This document shows positions 23,101 to 34,944 of a stretch of 64,000 bases of DNA, in pieces (the first letter of the stretch is position 1; every line of letters starts with the position of its first letter). Origin of the DNA: Viscum album. Its lineage: Eukaryota; Streptophyta; Magnoliopsida; Santalales; Viscaceae. The stretch is from positions 536,520,394 through 536,584,393 of the forward strand of contig OY728143.1 of NCBI GenBank assembly GCA_963277665.1, in the 5' to 3' direction. The notes under the pieces were generated by a model, which was given only the letters and a program-made list of their open reading frames with translations, did not search any database and was not told the origin of the DNA. A program made the translations under genes and the position numbers.

Positions 23101-23599
23101 GATGTGATAAGGTATGAGACACTTGTTACCAAGTTGATACTTCCATTACCTTGCAGTATCCTATTATTTGTTCAAAGATCCTAATAAAATTTAGTATACT
23201 TTGAATTTTTTTGACAGTTTCTAGTAGGGGGATGCTGATTTCCACTTTTGGAAGCTGTATAGAATTTATTTTTGAAGTGATTCCTCCTAAAATTTCTTTG
23301 ATTCAACCATACTTGATGGAATTGGTGGGGGTAAGTATTTATTATCCCTTTGTTTTCCTTTCAATGGTGTTTTTTATATTTTCTTCCTTGGCCTATCCTT
23401 CTCTTCCTCTTCTTTCTTCTCTTCTTCAGAGTGTATTTCCATAGAATTTTCAGAGTTTACATCTTTATTATCCCTTAACTCAGGTGGTATTGTTTTAGGT
23501 TCATGGGATGATGGTGGTGAGATTTATTTTACACTTCTTGTTGTTATCATTATGAAATTATCCTTTGGGGTTGGTACTATTTAGGAAGGAAGTTTCCCA

Positions 23600-24222
23600 G
23601 GATTTTTGGTCATGATTTCAACAAAACATCCCATAGTGTTTTCCAGATTTTCAACCTTATCTGCTAGTTAATCATACTTGGATTGTAGCTATTCCACAGA
23701 AGGTTTTGTACTGGTGGATGGTTGATCATAGGGTCTTTGTAAAGTCTGTGGTTGGTGGTGTGGTGGATTCTTATAAGATTTATTTTTTTGAAATGGTTGT
23801 GGGTTTTGGAACAGGTTTTGGTTTGAGGGGCTAGCTTTATTTTTTTGATTTCCAAACCCCTACAAAACATGGTTAGGATATCCACATCCTTGATTTTTTT
23901 GGTACTTCCTTGGTTGAAAGGTTTCTGTACAAGTTTTTATTTCCTATATTTCAGCACATTGGTTAGTGAAATGATTAGGTGATGATGATAAATCACTTAC
24001 CTTAGGTGGTTCTTGTTAGTAACCCACTTGTTTCAAGTCCGTCTATCTCACCAAACTAGTTATCTCTTAAATATTAGTTTCTATTAAGGGTGATGGATGA
24101 GAAGTTCGTACCACATGAATAACTCCTCTTTCAGTACCTCTTGTACCAAACTGTTCTGCGTTCTGAGAAATATTCCAAATCAACCCCCTGGATTCTTTTG
24201 GTGACTTTTCAATCAAAGAATC
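23600..24222 (-). pseudogene. Athila(-) gag, C-terminal part
   Basis: The minus-strand frame 24217-24067 reads SLIEKSPKESRGLIWNISQN then AEQFGTRG, the segment that follows the capsid core in Athila gag. Downstream Asn/His/Lys-rich frames (23885-23664) fit the linker toward protease. The upstream gag half lies at 36302-37010. The two halves were split by the young Tekay, with the pentamer GAATC duplicated at the join. Confidence 0.75.
24218..24222. other. Target-site duplication GAATC, left copy
   Basis: GAATC directly abuts the LTR start TG at 24223 and is repeated at 36302-36306 after the right LTR. This fixes the insertion boundaries of the young Tekay exactly. Confidence 0.95.
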
Positions 24223-25827
24223 TGTAATGCCCCGACCCCAGCTACCCAGAGCCGGTGCATTACTTCGTAACATTGGAATGATCACAAAAGATCAAGTCTC
24301 GAAAGACTGATTAGTTTATTAGCCTTGGAAATACTAGATACATTCATAAGTTTTACATTACATCATAAAATGAAAAACTACTACAACAACATAATGTCTC
24401 CACAGTCCACACTATTATCCCCTCATAATATCCCTGCAGGTCATTCATAATTTACTTCTTCACTTCCTGGGAAAAAGTAAAACATAGAAAAGGGGTGAGC
24501 TCAAATGCCCAGTAAAGATAACAATATAGCGGAAACTTTCATAAATAAGAATAAACATTTAAGTCAATGTATAACTAAAAAAAAGCCTTTTAAACTTGAA
24601 TATCAACATAATATGGCAAAAGTAAAATGAAATAACGCCATTTACTCATTCAGATGGATATTCTACTAATCGAATAATCACATGCAAAATCACTAACCAC
24701 TTTCATAATGTTGGAATGCATAATGCCATATTATCATAACCACATAGCCAAGGCCTCGTGCCAAGACTACAAATAAGATTTTGTCAAGGCTTTGTGCCAA
24801 GACACTAGTTTGTCTCATGAGACCTACCGATGCATCGAGGAGCTATAGCGGGCTCCACCCGTCACATATTAAGTCCAATGCATTCCCATATGAAAAGGTT
24901 TAAACATAACATAAACATTCGTATTAAAACTAGCATACGAAATGTCAATAATTTCACCATAAATAATGAATGGTATAAAATAGCACATCCACAGTCAAAC
25001 ATATCACAAAAACCATCAATACAATATAGAAGTTTTGTATTATAATAAATCAACTTCAAATAAGCGTAAAATCCATCAAAGGATGTTGACATAGATGAAA
25101 TCAAAACACTTTTTAGAGAAATATCTCTTTCTATTTTTGAAATCGTTTAAGAGCCATATAAAACAAAAAATTTTCTTGAAAATATTCTTATAAGCTTGTA
25201 AGGAATGCTTTGAAGATTTTATAATGGCGGAAAATAACTGCACCCGCCGTATAAGTTAAAAAACATTCTTACCTCAATTCTGTCGAAAAGGTTAAAAAGG
25301 ACCTTGTTTTGAAAACGATGGAAAGATTCCTCTTATAAAAAGTAAAAATGGGTATAAATGACTTTAACCCATATTCTTGTAAATAATAAAAATGTTTTGA
25401 AATACATTTTGAAGAAACATGGATGTGGATGATAACGAGGTCCCAGTAGATAATTATGTATAAACAACCTTGGCTAATGAAGAGGTTGTGAAGTAAACCC
25501 TTACCTTGTACTTTTCCTTGGTTGGGGTAGGTTAAACTCCTGTATAATGGTGAAATAATTGTTATTAAATTATACGAGAATCATATACATTCATATGATA
25601 TCATATATGATCTTTTAACATTGCTTTGTTAACAATATCTTAGATTTATCGTTGTTTCGGGTGTTAACTTACTCGTTTTCTTATATGTTTTGTTACGTAA
25701 GTCATGTTTTTCATGGATAGGTTGTATCTTATTCACATCCAGAATGATATCATGTCCTTAAACATTATTTTTAAATTATCAAATGATAATTATACTTGAA
25801 TGGATATGACGGAGAATGAATCTCATC

Positions 25828-26058
25828 GCGTTCGTGAAGACGGTAGTCCGTACGTACGCACGAGCGACAATATCATTATTTTGATATTAAAATAATATAT
25901 AATTGGATAGTATATCATATATACAGAATCATTATCATGTTATATTTATTATTTACATGAATTACATATCATTATTATACCCATCTAAATAATAATATAT
26001 TGAATAACAATTACACCACGACGTGGAGACGGTAAGCCGTACGTACGCACGTATGGTG
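25828..26058. repeat. Two CGTACG-type motifs, young Tekay 3' LTR
   Basis: Copies at 25828-25868 and 26017-26058: GAAGACGGTAGTCCGTACG and GGAGACGGTAAGCCGTACG, each continuing TACGCACG. They are about 190 bp apart, as in the older element's LTRs, which carry three. Confidence 0.85.
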
Positions 26059-26393
26059 ACATGTCATTCAAATGATGGGTAGAATACTGAATATGGTTGT
26101 TCCATATTTATAATAACATCACAGTATATATAAGATACTGGAGTTATAATTTTATAATTGAAATAATAGACAAAGAGGGAGTGGAAGAAGAAAGAAACAT
26201 GAAAGAGGGTGATGAAAATGTTACCTCTTCTTCGGGTTCTTCCTTTTGATTTGATCAAAAGGACTCTTTAGGATGGCTTTATGACTAAAGTAAAGCTTCT
26301 AGGATGAAGGGAGAAATGTTGGGAGAGTATTTGGGCAGAGGTTTGCCGAACCAAAAGGCTTGAAAGTGTGAATAAGGTGATAGAGGTGGGGGC

Positions 26394-26404
26394 CTTTTAT
26401 AAGA
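26394..26404 (-). promoter_or_regulatory. TATA-like box in young Tekay 3' LTR
   Basis: Minus-strand CTTATAAAAGG, flanked by purine-rich GAGGAG. It corresponds in position to CTATATAAGG of the older element's LTR and is repeated at 34934-34944. Confidence 0.5.
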
Positions 26405-27754
26405 GGAGAGGAGGGGCTCTTTTGGAAAGATTGAAATGTTACATTATTATACCATGATTTTCGGATTCTAAAGGTCCCAAACTTATATAATTCGTGGATA
26501 AGGTGATAAGGGTTCGAAATCTCTTCATCCAATAGGCTTTGGACAAGTGTAAGCCTTGGATTTTGCATTATCTTCTCATTTTATTTAAATCGTTAAATAA
26601 TGAGGTCATCGCCACATCATAATGATGTCATAAATAATTTATTTTATTTAATGTCTAAAAATTATAAAAAAATACTATGATGTAGGAAATATTTTTAGCT
26701 TTCTAATGAATATTTATAATCAAAATTTGGACTTGTGTAACCCCACTAAAAAACTGTTTTAGTAAGACAACTCATGTTTGTGTCAATTTACTTTTAACAT
26801 TAAATAAATATATATTAATGTCATTTTCCAACTAAAGTGGCTCCATGGGGTCCCCAAGTTTACCCATGGGTTGTCTTGGTCGGCCATGACTCATCCAATA
26901 GGAGTAGGAAAAGTGTCATGCTCATCTCATATTATTAAAACATTATTTGTACCTTAAACTACACTAATTACCTCTAATCGCGATTAAGAACTTAAAAGTT
27001 ACTATTCACCAAAAATTTATTTTAATCTCATTGAACCACATTTTAATTCTTAATGACAACCATGTATGTCGGAATTTTGAAAATCAAATCACAGAAGTGG
27101 TAATATTTCATTTAAATGAAAAATCAGTTATTTAACTACCACTTAGTGGTTTCACTATTCATCAAAAATTGAAGTTTTTCAGAACAAAGCCAAAATTTCA
27201 CCCTAAGATATAATTGATATTCCGAATTAAAAAATGATGTCTATTTTACAAAATTCCAAACATATAAGTTGCATTAATTAATTTTATAATTAATTCCCGC
27301 TGTTACAAAAAATGGCGTGTTTCTAAGAAACAATTTATATCAAAAGATTGGCATTTGTTTATGTCCGATTTCAACGTTAAATTAATTCTAATGACCACCA
27401 TTGGATAAAATGGTAAAAGTATATTCTAATTATACTTTAAAACCACTAAATAGTATAATTTTTCACTATAAATTATTTTGATTTAAAAAGTTGTTTTTAA
27501 GTATTTTTCACTATTCATAAAAAATTAGAAGTTCTCAGAAAAATACCAAAAATTCAACATAGGCTAATTTCGATATTCCGAATCCAAAGATGAAGTCTAT
27601 TTTGATAAATAAATTTTTTAAAATTTCAAAAATTAGGTATTACTATTCACAACGGCTAGTTTAATTAGTTGTGGTGTGTGTTAGAGCTCGAGGTTGCGTA
27701 CAACACACGCTATTGCATTATTCGAATGGAAACGTACCGTGGAATCTTGGGGTG

Positions 27755-28570
27755 TTACATTCTCCCCTCCTTCAAATAATTGAGTCCTCGCAATTTCTGG
27801 GGTATAAAAAGACTCGGGTGGTTCTTCATCATAAGTTCCTCAGGTTCCCACGTTGCCTCTTCCATTTTATGATTTCTCCACAAAACCTTTACCAGACGAG
27901 TCGTCCGGTTTCTCAGCACCTGCTCCCTCAAATCAAGAATCCTGACGGGCTCTTCACAATAGGAAAGATCGGGTTCCAGTTCTAACTCCTCATAGGTGAG
28001 TACATGCGTTGGGTCAGGAATGTATTTCCTCAACAGAGATATCTGGAAAACATCGTGAACTTTGGAGAGATTTGGCGGCATCGCCAAACGATAAGCTACT
28101 TCCCCAATACGATCTAGAATTTCGAAAGGTCCGATGTACCTGGGACTCAACTTACCCTTCTTACCAAAACATATAACTCCCTTCCATGGAGATACCTTTA
28201 GGAAAACATGATCTCCCACTTGAAATTCCAAAACCTTTCTTCTGTTATCGGCATAGCTCTTCTGCCTACTTTGAGCTGATTTGATGTGATTCTGGATTAC
28301 CTTCACCTTTTCCATTGTTTCTTCCACCAGTTCTGGTCCCACAAGTTTTCTTTCACCAACGTCATCCCAACAGGTTGGTGTACGACATCTCTTTCCGTAT
28401 AACGCTTCATAAGGTGCCATCTGAATGCTTGAATGGAAGCTATTGTTATAGGAAAATTCTACCAGTGGTAAGTATTGATCCCACATACCCTGAAAGTCAA
28501 GAGAGCATGATCTCAACATGTCTTCTAAGGTTTGAATAGTCCGTTCTGATTGTCCATCTGTTTGAGGGTG
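27755..28570 (-). pseudogene. Young Tekay integrase C-terminus plus chromodomain
   Basis: Same reading frame as the upstream pol block, after a TAA stop (28571-28573). It starts at HPQTDGQ, with the catalytic Glu in QSERTIQ. The first Met gives a 254-residue frame. In that numbering: YLPLVEFSYNNS (17-28), the GPF motif of the integrase tail (130-132), and a chromodomain at about 191-238 with VRILDLREQVLR, LVKVLWRNH and EEATWEPEE. Chromodomains of this group bind histone marks and steer insertion into heterochromatin. It ends just inside the 3' LTR border. It is separated from its catalytic half by the stop, so not functional as it stands. Confidence 0.93.
27760..27773 (-). other. Polypurine tract of young Tekay
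   Basis: Minus-strand GAAGGAGGGGAGAA directly before the 3' LTR start TGTAACACCCC. The expected primer for plus-strand DNA synthesis. Confidence 0.88.
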
Positions 28571-31246
28571 TTAGGCAGTGCTCAAACAAAGTTCAGTATC
28601 CAAGGCCTTTTGAATACTTTTCCAGAATCTTGAAGTAAAACGAGGATCATGATCAGAAACAATCGATAGGGGTACTCCATGAAGTCTTACAACTTCATTA
28701 ATATATAATCTTGCTAGACGTTCAAGTGGTAGATCCTCCCGTATAGCCAGAAAATGTGCTGACTTAGTAAGACGATCAACAATGACCCATATTGCATCAT
28801 TCCTTCTAGGAGTCTTTGGTAGTCCCATGACAAAGTCCATCGTAATATTATCCCATTTCCACTCAGGTATGGGAAGAGGTTGCAATACTCCACCAGGATG
28901 TTGCCTTCCAGCTTTCACTTGTTGACAAACCATACACCTCGACACAAAATCAGCAATCTCCCTCTTCATATTGTCCCACCAAAAATGTTCCTTCAAATCT
29001 CTATACATTTTGGTGCTCCCAGGGTGTATAGAGAAATTAGAACTCTGAGCATCATCCAACAATTCCCTTTTTAGATCAGTTATATCGGGAACACAAAGTC
29101 TCTTCCTGAATTTCAAAATTCCATCCTTATACACAAAGTCCCTCAATCTTCCATCATTCACATCTTTAATCTTCTTCTGAAATTCTTCATCATTGGTCTG
29201 AGAACTCTTAATCCTTTCTAGTAATGATGGTTTGGCAACCATTTGAAAAAGAATTGATGTTTCACCTTCCCTAGTTATTCCCATGTCCATCTTCACTAGA
29301 TCTAAGAAAATTGGATCCCTTTCAATTCTCATCACATTCAAAACTCCATGGTCTTTTCTACTCAAAGCATCTGCCACCTTGTTTGCCTTCCCTGGGTGGT
29401 AATGTATCGTGCAATCATAATCCTTGAGTAGTTCAAGCCATCGTCTTTGCCTCATGTTGAGTTCTTTTTGTGTGAAAATATACTTCAAACTCTTGTGATC
29501 AGTATAAATCTCACATTTTTCACCATAGAGGTAATGTCTCCATATCTTTAAAGCAAAGATCACAGCTGCTAACTCAAGATCATGAGTAGGATAGTTTTGC
29601 TCATGAATTTTTAGCTGTCGTGATGCATAGGCAATGACCTTATCATTCTGCATAAGGACACAACCAAGTCCTTTCTTCGATGCATCACTATAAATAACAA
29701 ACCCATCATTCCCCGATGGTAGAGTCAATACAGGGGCATTGACTAATCTTCTCTTTAGTTCTTCAAAACATTCTTCACACTCTTTTGTCCAGAAAAATTT
29801 AATCCCTTTACGTGTGAGCTTTGTCAATGGGTTAGCCAATCTGGAATAATTCTGGACGAAACGTCGATAATAACCTGCTAAACCAATAAAACTGCGTACC
29901 TCAGTTATACTTGTCGGTGCTGGACATTCTTGGATTGCCTTGGTTTTAGAAGGATCAACGGAAATTCCATCCTTAGAGACAATATGGCCAAGAAAAGAAA
30001 TCTCATGAAGCCAGAATTCACACTTGCTAAATTTCCCATATAATTCATGTCTTCTAAGAGTCTTCAGGATAATGCGTAAGTGATTTTCATGATCTTCGTG
30101 GCTTTTGGAGTATACCAAGATATCATCAATAAATACCACTACAAAGTCATCAAGATATTCCTTGAAAACTCTATTCATCAGATCCATGAAAACAGAGGGT
30201 GAATTAGTCAATCCAAAAGGCATTACTGTAAACTCGTAATGCCCGTACCTTGTTCGAAATGCTGTCTTTGGAACATCTTCCTTCTTCACACACAACTGAT
30301 GGTATCCAGACCGAAGGTCAATCTTTGAAAAGTATTGAGCTCCATGCAGTTGGTCAAACAAATCATCAATGCGAGGTAGGGGATACTTGTTCTTTATTGT
30401 TATAGCATTGATCTCCCTATAGTCAATGCACAACCTCATAGATCCATCTTTCTTCTTAACAAAAAGAATAGGGGCTCCCCAAGGAGAAACACTAGGGCGA
30501 ATAAATCCCTTATTACTCAATTCCTCTAGTTGTTTCTTTAGTTCAACTAATTCCACAGTGGCCATTCTATAAGGGGTCTTCGATATGGGCCTTGATCCAG
30601 GAATTAAATCAATGGAAAACTCAACTTCTCGTTCTGGAGGATGTCCAGGTAAATCTTCCGGAAACACATCAACATATTCTCTCACAATAGGTACATCCTC
30701 TATTTGAATCTTCCTTTCCTCACCCTCAGTAATCTCTTTCTCTTCCTCCCCAATAATTGAATTTAGTTGAGCTACTGGGGGTGGATCTAGATAAGAATTA
30801 TGTGGCGACGATTCGGCTCTAAAGATAAGGTGTTCCTTATCATCATTATCAAGAATCGTAACCTCTTTCCTCTTACAATAAATTTTTGCATCATGGTCCG
30901 AAAGCCAATCCATACTAAGGATTATATCAAATTCAATCATGGGTATGACGATGAGATCAGCAGGTAAAGAACATTTAGGTGCTCTAATGGGAACTAATCG
31001 ACAAAACTTTGTTGCAATAACACTTCCCTTAGGGGTTTTGACCGACAACTCCCTTGTTAAATAAAATTGGAAATATCTAATTTTCTTAGCAAACTGGGAA
31101 GATATGAAACAATGCGATGATCCAGAATCAAATAATGCATTTGCTAATCTTGAGGAAACCATTAAATTACCTGCCTCCACGTCTTTCGGAGCTTCTACCT
31201 CAGCAGTAGTGATAGCATAAGCCTGGCCTTGATCCCTTGGCCTTTT
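28571..31246 (-). CDS. pol: Young Tekay pol: protease, RT, RNase H, integrase core
   Basis: Open for 892 codons from the TAG at 31247 down to a TAA at 28571; the first Met (31180) gives 869 residues. In Met numbering: protease FDSGSS (17-22); RT with FVKKKDGS (240-247), PFGLTNSP (321-328) and active site FIDD (350-353); RNase H with D499 (YSDAS), E536 (DLELA) and D561 (YTDH); integrase zinc region with H719 and C749/C752; core Asp782 (TMDF) and Asp843 (SDHDPRF). The usual first His of the HHCC region appears to be Gln712. Translation would come as a gag-pol polyprotein, so the TAG upstream, the gag frameshift and the TAA near the end all disable it. RT and RNase H themselves look undamaged. 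Confidence 0.96.
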   Translation of the reverse strand, partial: KRPRDQGQAYAITTAEVEAPKDVEAGNLMVSSRLANALFDSGSSHCFISSQFAKKIRYFQFYLTRELSVKTPKGSVIATKFCRLVPIRAPKCSLPADLIVIPMIEFDIILSMDWLSDHDAKIYCKRKEVTILDNDDKEHLIFRAESSPHNSYLDPPPVAQLNSIIGEEEKEITEGEERKIQIEDVPIVREYVDVFPEDLPGHPPEREVEFSIDLIPGSRPISKTPYRMATVELVELKKQLEELSNKGFIRPSVSPWGAPILFVKKKDGSMRLCIDYREINAITIKNKYPLPRIDDLFDQLHGAQYFSKIDLRSGYHQLCVKKEDVPKTAFRTRYGHYEFTVMPFGLTNSPSVFMDLMNRVFKEYLDDFVVVFIDDILVYSKSHEDHENHLRIILKTLRRHELYGKFSKCEFWLHEISFLGHIVSKDGISVDPSKTKAIQECPAPTSITEVRSFIGLAGYYRRFVQNYSRLANPLTKLTRKGIKFFWTKECEECFEELKRRLVNAPVLTLPSGNDGFVIYSDASKKGLGCVLMQNDKVIAYASRQLKIHEQNYPTHDLELAAVIFALKIWRHYLYGEKCEIYTDHKSLKYIFTQKELNMRQRRWLELLKDYDCTIHYHPGKANKVADALSRKDHGVLNVMRIERDPIFLDLVKMDMGITREGETSILFQMVAKPSLLERIKSSQTNDEEFQKKIKDVNDGRLRDFVYKDGILKFRKRLCVPDITDLKRELLDDAQSSNFSIHPGSTKMYRDLKEHFWWDNMKREIADFVSRCMVCQQVKAGRQHPGGVLQPLPIPEWKWDNITMDFVMGLPKTPRRNDAIWVIVDRLTKSAHFLAIREDLPLERLARLYINEVVRLHGVPLSIVSDHDPRFTSRFWKSIQKALDTELCLSTA

Positions 31247-32262
31247 CTAAGGTAATTTCTCCTGACGCTTAGGACATTCATTTGCATAATGCCCCATCTC
31301 CCTGCAATTGTAGCACCGAACGTTGGTAGCTTCCTTCTTCCCCTTGCAATCATGAGCTTGGTGGCCCTTTTCACCACACTTGTAACAGACTCCCATTCCC
31401 TTCAAGCAAGTACCAGGATGTTTCTTCCCGCATTTACCACAAGATGGATATTCAACCTTTCCCTTCTTCCCTTTATTTCCATTCCCAGATTGATCAGCAG
31501 GTCTCTTCTTCTCTTGCTTCGCTTTAAAGTCATAGGACTTAGAGAATTTCTTTTCCGTCTTGATAGCGCACGAGACAATACCTTCATATGAAGAGAAGGT
31601 TTGTGATACTAAAGCTCGACGGAGAAATGGTTTCAACCCATCAAAGAAACGATCAGTCTTACTTCTTGGGTTACGTATGTAATCTGCAACATACCTTGAT
31701 AACCTTGTAAAGTTAGCCTCATACTTTGCGACATTCTCATCCTCCTTCTGCCTCAGACTCAGAAATTGCCTTTCCATATCCGCTCGATGGTCTCGAGGAA
31801 AGTATTTTTCTAAGAACAGCTCTTTGAACTCCTGCCATTCCATTTTTTTAATTCATCATCTTCCTTTGTGTTTTGAATTAGTGACCACCATTGATCGGCA
31901 TCTCCAGTGAGGTGGTAAACTTCCATGACAACCTTCTCCCTTTCACTACTCCCCAAGGCATGGAATATTTTCTCTAAGGAATTTATCCATTGCTCAGCTA
32001 CTATAGGATTTGTACTCCCATTGAAGGTTGGTGGTTGTTGCCTCATGAAACGTTCTAGCATTGATCCTCCACGTTGCGGATTAGGGTGCTCCATACGAGT
32101 AAGGTTATTATTCATAACCTGAGTGAGTTGTCCCAGTATGGTAATAAGTTGATCGGCACCAGTTGCATCACCAGCCCCACTATAATTATCTTGAGTAGGA
32201 GGGAAATCCCTACATGGAGTGCGTGCATTGATACGGTTTCCATTTCTTCCACTAGGCGCCAT
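31247..32262 (-). pseudogene. gag: Young Tekay gag, one frameshift
   Basis: Starts at Met 32262 (MAPSGRNGNR), with a capsid-like region ERFMRQQPPTFNGSTNP and WINSLEKIFHALG, then HLTGDADQWW. The frame shifts within a run of seven T (top strand, 31843-31849) and resumes as EFKELFLEKYFPRDHRADM. In the second frame, numbered from Met 31843, the nucleocapsid has C135/C138/H142/C146, then two CCHC knuckles (C153-C156-H161-C166 and C177-C180-H185-C190). It ends at a TAG (31247-31249), after which pol continues in the same frame. Gag forms the particle and packages RNA. The homopolymer shift could also be a sequencing error. Confidence 0.94.
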
Positions 32263-32750
32263 TTCTAAACAATGGCATAAACTAGATCAGTTTATGAATC
32301 AAAATACATAATCCTATACTTATAAAAAACTTAACATAAATTGAACTATTTATGGATATAATCCATAATCATAAAAATGTTTTCTTTGAGGAAGTATATA
32401 CTCATAAACCCTTCATAATGATTTTTAGAGAAAATGAGAGTTATCCTAAGCATATCTCCCGGGAGTGTCGTAACCAAGAGTGCAGCAAGGCCCGTTGTCG
32501 TGCACCAGTTCCCGTTCGAGTCTAGCTCAAAGCGGTGTTTTTGGGTTTTACCCCTAGGAACATCTGTGCCAGAGCCGCCTCTACCTGCTCGTATCCAGAA
32601 AGGGATGTATTGCTCGGAAAACTCACAAAATCTCTACAATACCAAAATTCTAGGAAGTTCTTCTATACTAATCCTCAAAGTTCATCTTAGGTCTATGTGC
32701 TCTAATCAGAGTTTATCTAAATCTAGCTTCCAAGGTTTGTACTAAACTTC
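32263..32750 (-). other. 5' leader of young Tekay
   Basis: Untranslated leader between primer site and gag start. Plus-strand frames at 32434-32745 are antisense to it and match nothing. No other feature seen. Confidence 0.7.
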
Positions 32751-32761
32751 CTCTGATACCA
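32751..32761 (-). other. Primer-binding site of young Tekay (initiator-Met type)
   Basis: Minus-strand TGGTATCAGAG, two bases from the 5' LTR border at 32764. Confidence 0.93.
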
Positions 32762-34366
32762 ACTGTAATGCCCCGACCCCAGCTACCCAGAGCAGGTTCA
32801 TTACTTCGTAACATTGGCATGATCACAAAAGATCAAGTCTCGAAAGACCGATTAGTTTAGTAGCCTTGGAAATACTAGATACATTCATAAGTTTTACATT
32901 AAATCATAAAATGAAAAACTACTACAACAACATAATGTCTCCACAGTCCACACTATTATCCCCTCATAATATCCCTGCAGGTCATTCATAATTTACTTCT
33001 TCACTTCCTGGGAAAAAGTAAAACATAGAAAAGGGGTGAGCTCAAATGCCGAGTAAGGATAACAATATAGCGGAAACTTTCATAAATAAGAATAAACATT
33101 TAAGGAAATGTATAACTAAAACAAAAGCCTTTTAAACTTGAATATCAACATAATATGGAAAAAGTAAAATGAAATAACGCCATTTACTCATTCTCATGGA
33201 TATTCTACTAATCGAACAATCACATGCAAAATCACTAACCACTTTCATAATGTTGGAATGCATAATGCCAGACTATCATAACCACATAGCCAAGGCCTCG
33301 TGCCAAGACTACAAATAAGATTTTGTCAAGGCCTTATGCCAAGACACTAGTTTGTCTCATGAGACCTACTGATGCATCGAGGAGCTATAGCGGGCTCCAC
33401 CCGTCACATATTAAGTCCAATGCATTCCCATATGAAAAGGTTTAAACATAACATAAACATTCGTATTAAAACTAGCATACGTAATGTCAATAATTTCACC
33501 ATAAAATATGAATGGTATAAAATAGCACATCCATAGTCAAACATATCACAAAAACCATCAATACAATATAGAAGTTTTGTATTATAATAAATCAACTTCA
33601 AATAAGCGTAAAATCCATCAAAGGATGTTGACATAGATGAAATCAAAACACTTTTTAGAGAAATATCTCTTTCTATTTTTGAAATCGTTTAAGAGCCATA
33701 TAAAACAAAAAATTTTCTTGAAAATATTCTTATAAGCTTGTAAGGAATGCTTTGAAGATTTTATAACGGCGGAAAATAACCGCACCCGCCGTATAAGTTA
33801 AAAAACATTCTTACCTCAATTCTGTCGAAAAGGTTAAAAAGGACCTTGTTTTGAAAACGACGGAAAGATTCCTCTTATAAAAAGTCAAAAAGGGTATAAA
33901 TGACTTTAACCCATATTCTTGTAAATAATAAAAATGTTTTGAAATACATTTTGAAGAAACATGGATGTGGATGATAATGAGGTCCCAGTAGATAATTATG
34001 TATAAACAACCTTGGATAATGAAGAGGTTGTGAAGTAAACCCTTACATTGTACTTTTCCTTGGTTGGGGTAGGTTAACCTCCTGTATAATGGTGAAATAA
34101 TTGTTATTAAATTATACGAGAATCATATACATTCATATGATATCATATATGATCTTTTAACATTGCTTTGTTAACAATATCTTAGATTTATCGTTGTTCG
34201 GGTGTTAACTTACTCGTTTTCTTATATGTTTTGTTACGTAAGTCATGTTTTTCATGGATAGGTTGTATCTTATTCACATCCAGAATGATATCATGTCCTT
34301 AAACATTATTTTTAAATTATCAAATGATAATTATACTTGAATGGATACGACGGAGAATGAATCTCA

Positions 34367-34600
34367 TCGCGTTCGTGGAGACGGTAGTCCGTACGTACGC
34401 ACGAGCGACAATATCATTATTTTGATATTAAAATAATATATAATTGGATAGTATATCATATATACAGAATCATTATCATGTTATATTTATTATTTACATG
34501 AATTACATATCATTACTATACCCATCTAAATAATAATATATTGAATAACAATTACACCACGACGTGGAGACGGTAAGCCGTACGTACGCACGTATGGTGA
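34367..34600. repeat. Two CGTACG-type motifs, young Tekay 5' LTR
   Basis: GGAGACGGTAGTCCGTACG and GGAGACGGTAAGCCGTACG, each continuing TACGCACG, spaced about 190 bp. The first restores the GGAGACGG form that reads GAAGACGG in the sister LTR. Confidence 0.85.
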
Positions 34601-34933
34601 CATGTCATTCAAATGATGGGTAGAATAATGAATATGGTTGTTCCATATTTATAATAACATAACAGTATATTGAAGATACTGGAGTTATAATTTTAGAATT
34701 GAAATAATAGACAAAGAGGGAGTGGAAGAAGAAAGAAACATGAAAGTGGGTGATGAAAATGTTACCTCTTCTTCGGGTTCTTCCTTTTGATTTGATCAAA
34801 AGGAATCCTTAGGATGGCTTTATGACTAAAGTAAAGCTTCTAGGATGAAGGGAGAAATGTTGGGAGAGTATTTGGGCAGAGTTTGGCCGAACCAAAAGGC
34901 TTGAAAGTGTGAATAAGGTGATAGAGGTGGGGG

Positions 34934-34944
34934 CCTTTTATAAG
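34934..34944 (-). promoter_or_regulatory. TATA-like box in young Tekay 5' LTR
   Basis: Minus-strand CTTATAAAAGG inside the 5' LTR. It is the best candidate core promoter for the element's RNA. Confidence 0.55.

Larger units (their letters stand above)
24223..27759 (-). repeat. 3' LTR of young Tekay (3537 bp)
   Basis: Top-strand ends TGTAATGCCCCGACC and GGGGTGTTACA. It contains two CGTACG-type motifs (25828-25868, 26017-26058), an antisense TATA box (26394-26404) and no gene. Small open frames at 24830-25104, 26064-26258 and 26299-26568 recur in the sister LTR or match nothing and are not genes. Confidence 0.95.

Noticed and set aside
24830..25104. Overlapping small frames on both strands
   Set aside because: Inside the young Tekay LTR and repeated at 33404-33646; LTR non-coding sequence.
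28571..31246. Host gene coding for a large polyprotein
   Set aside because: All domains are retroelement pol, bounded by LTRs with a target duplication.
31289..31591. 100-codon plus-strand frame
   Set aside because: Antisense shadow of the young Tekay gag nucleocapsid.
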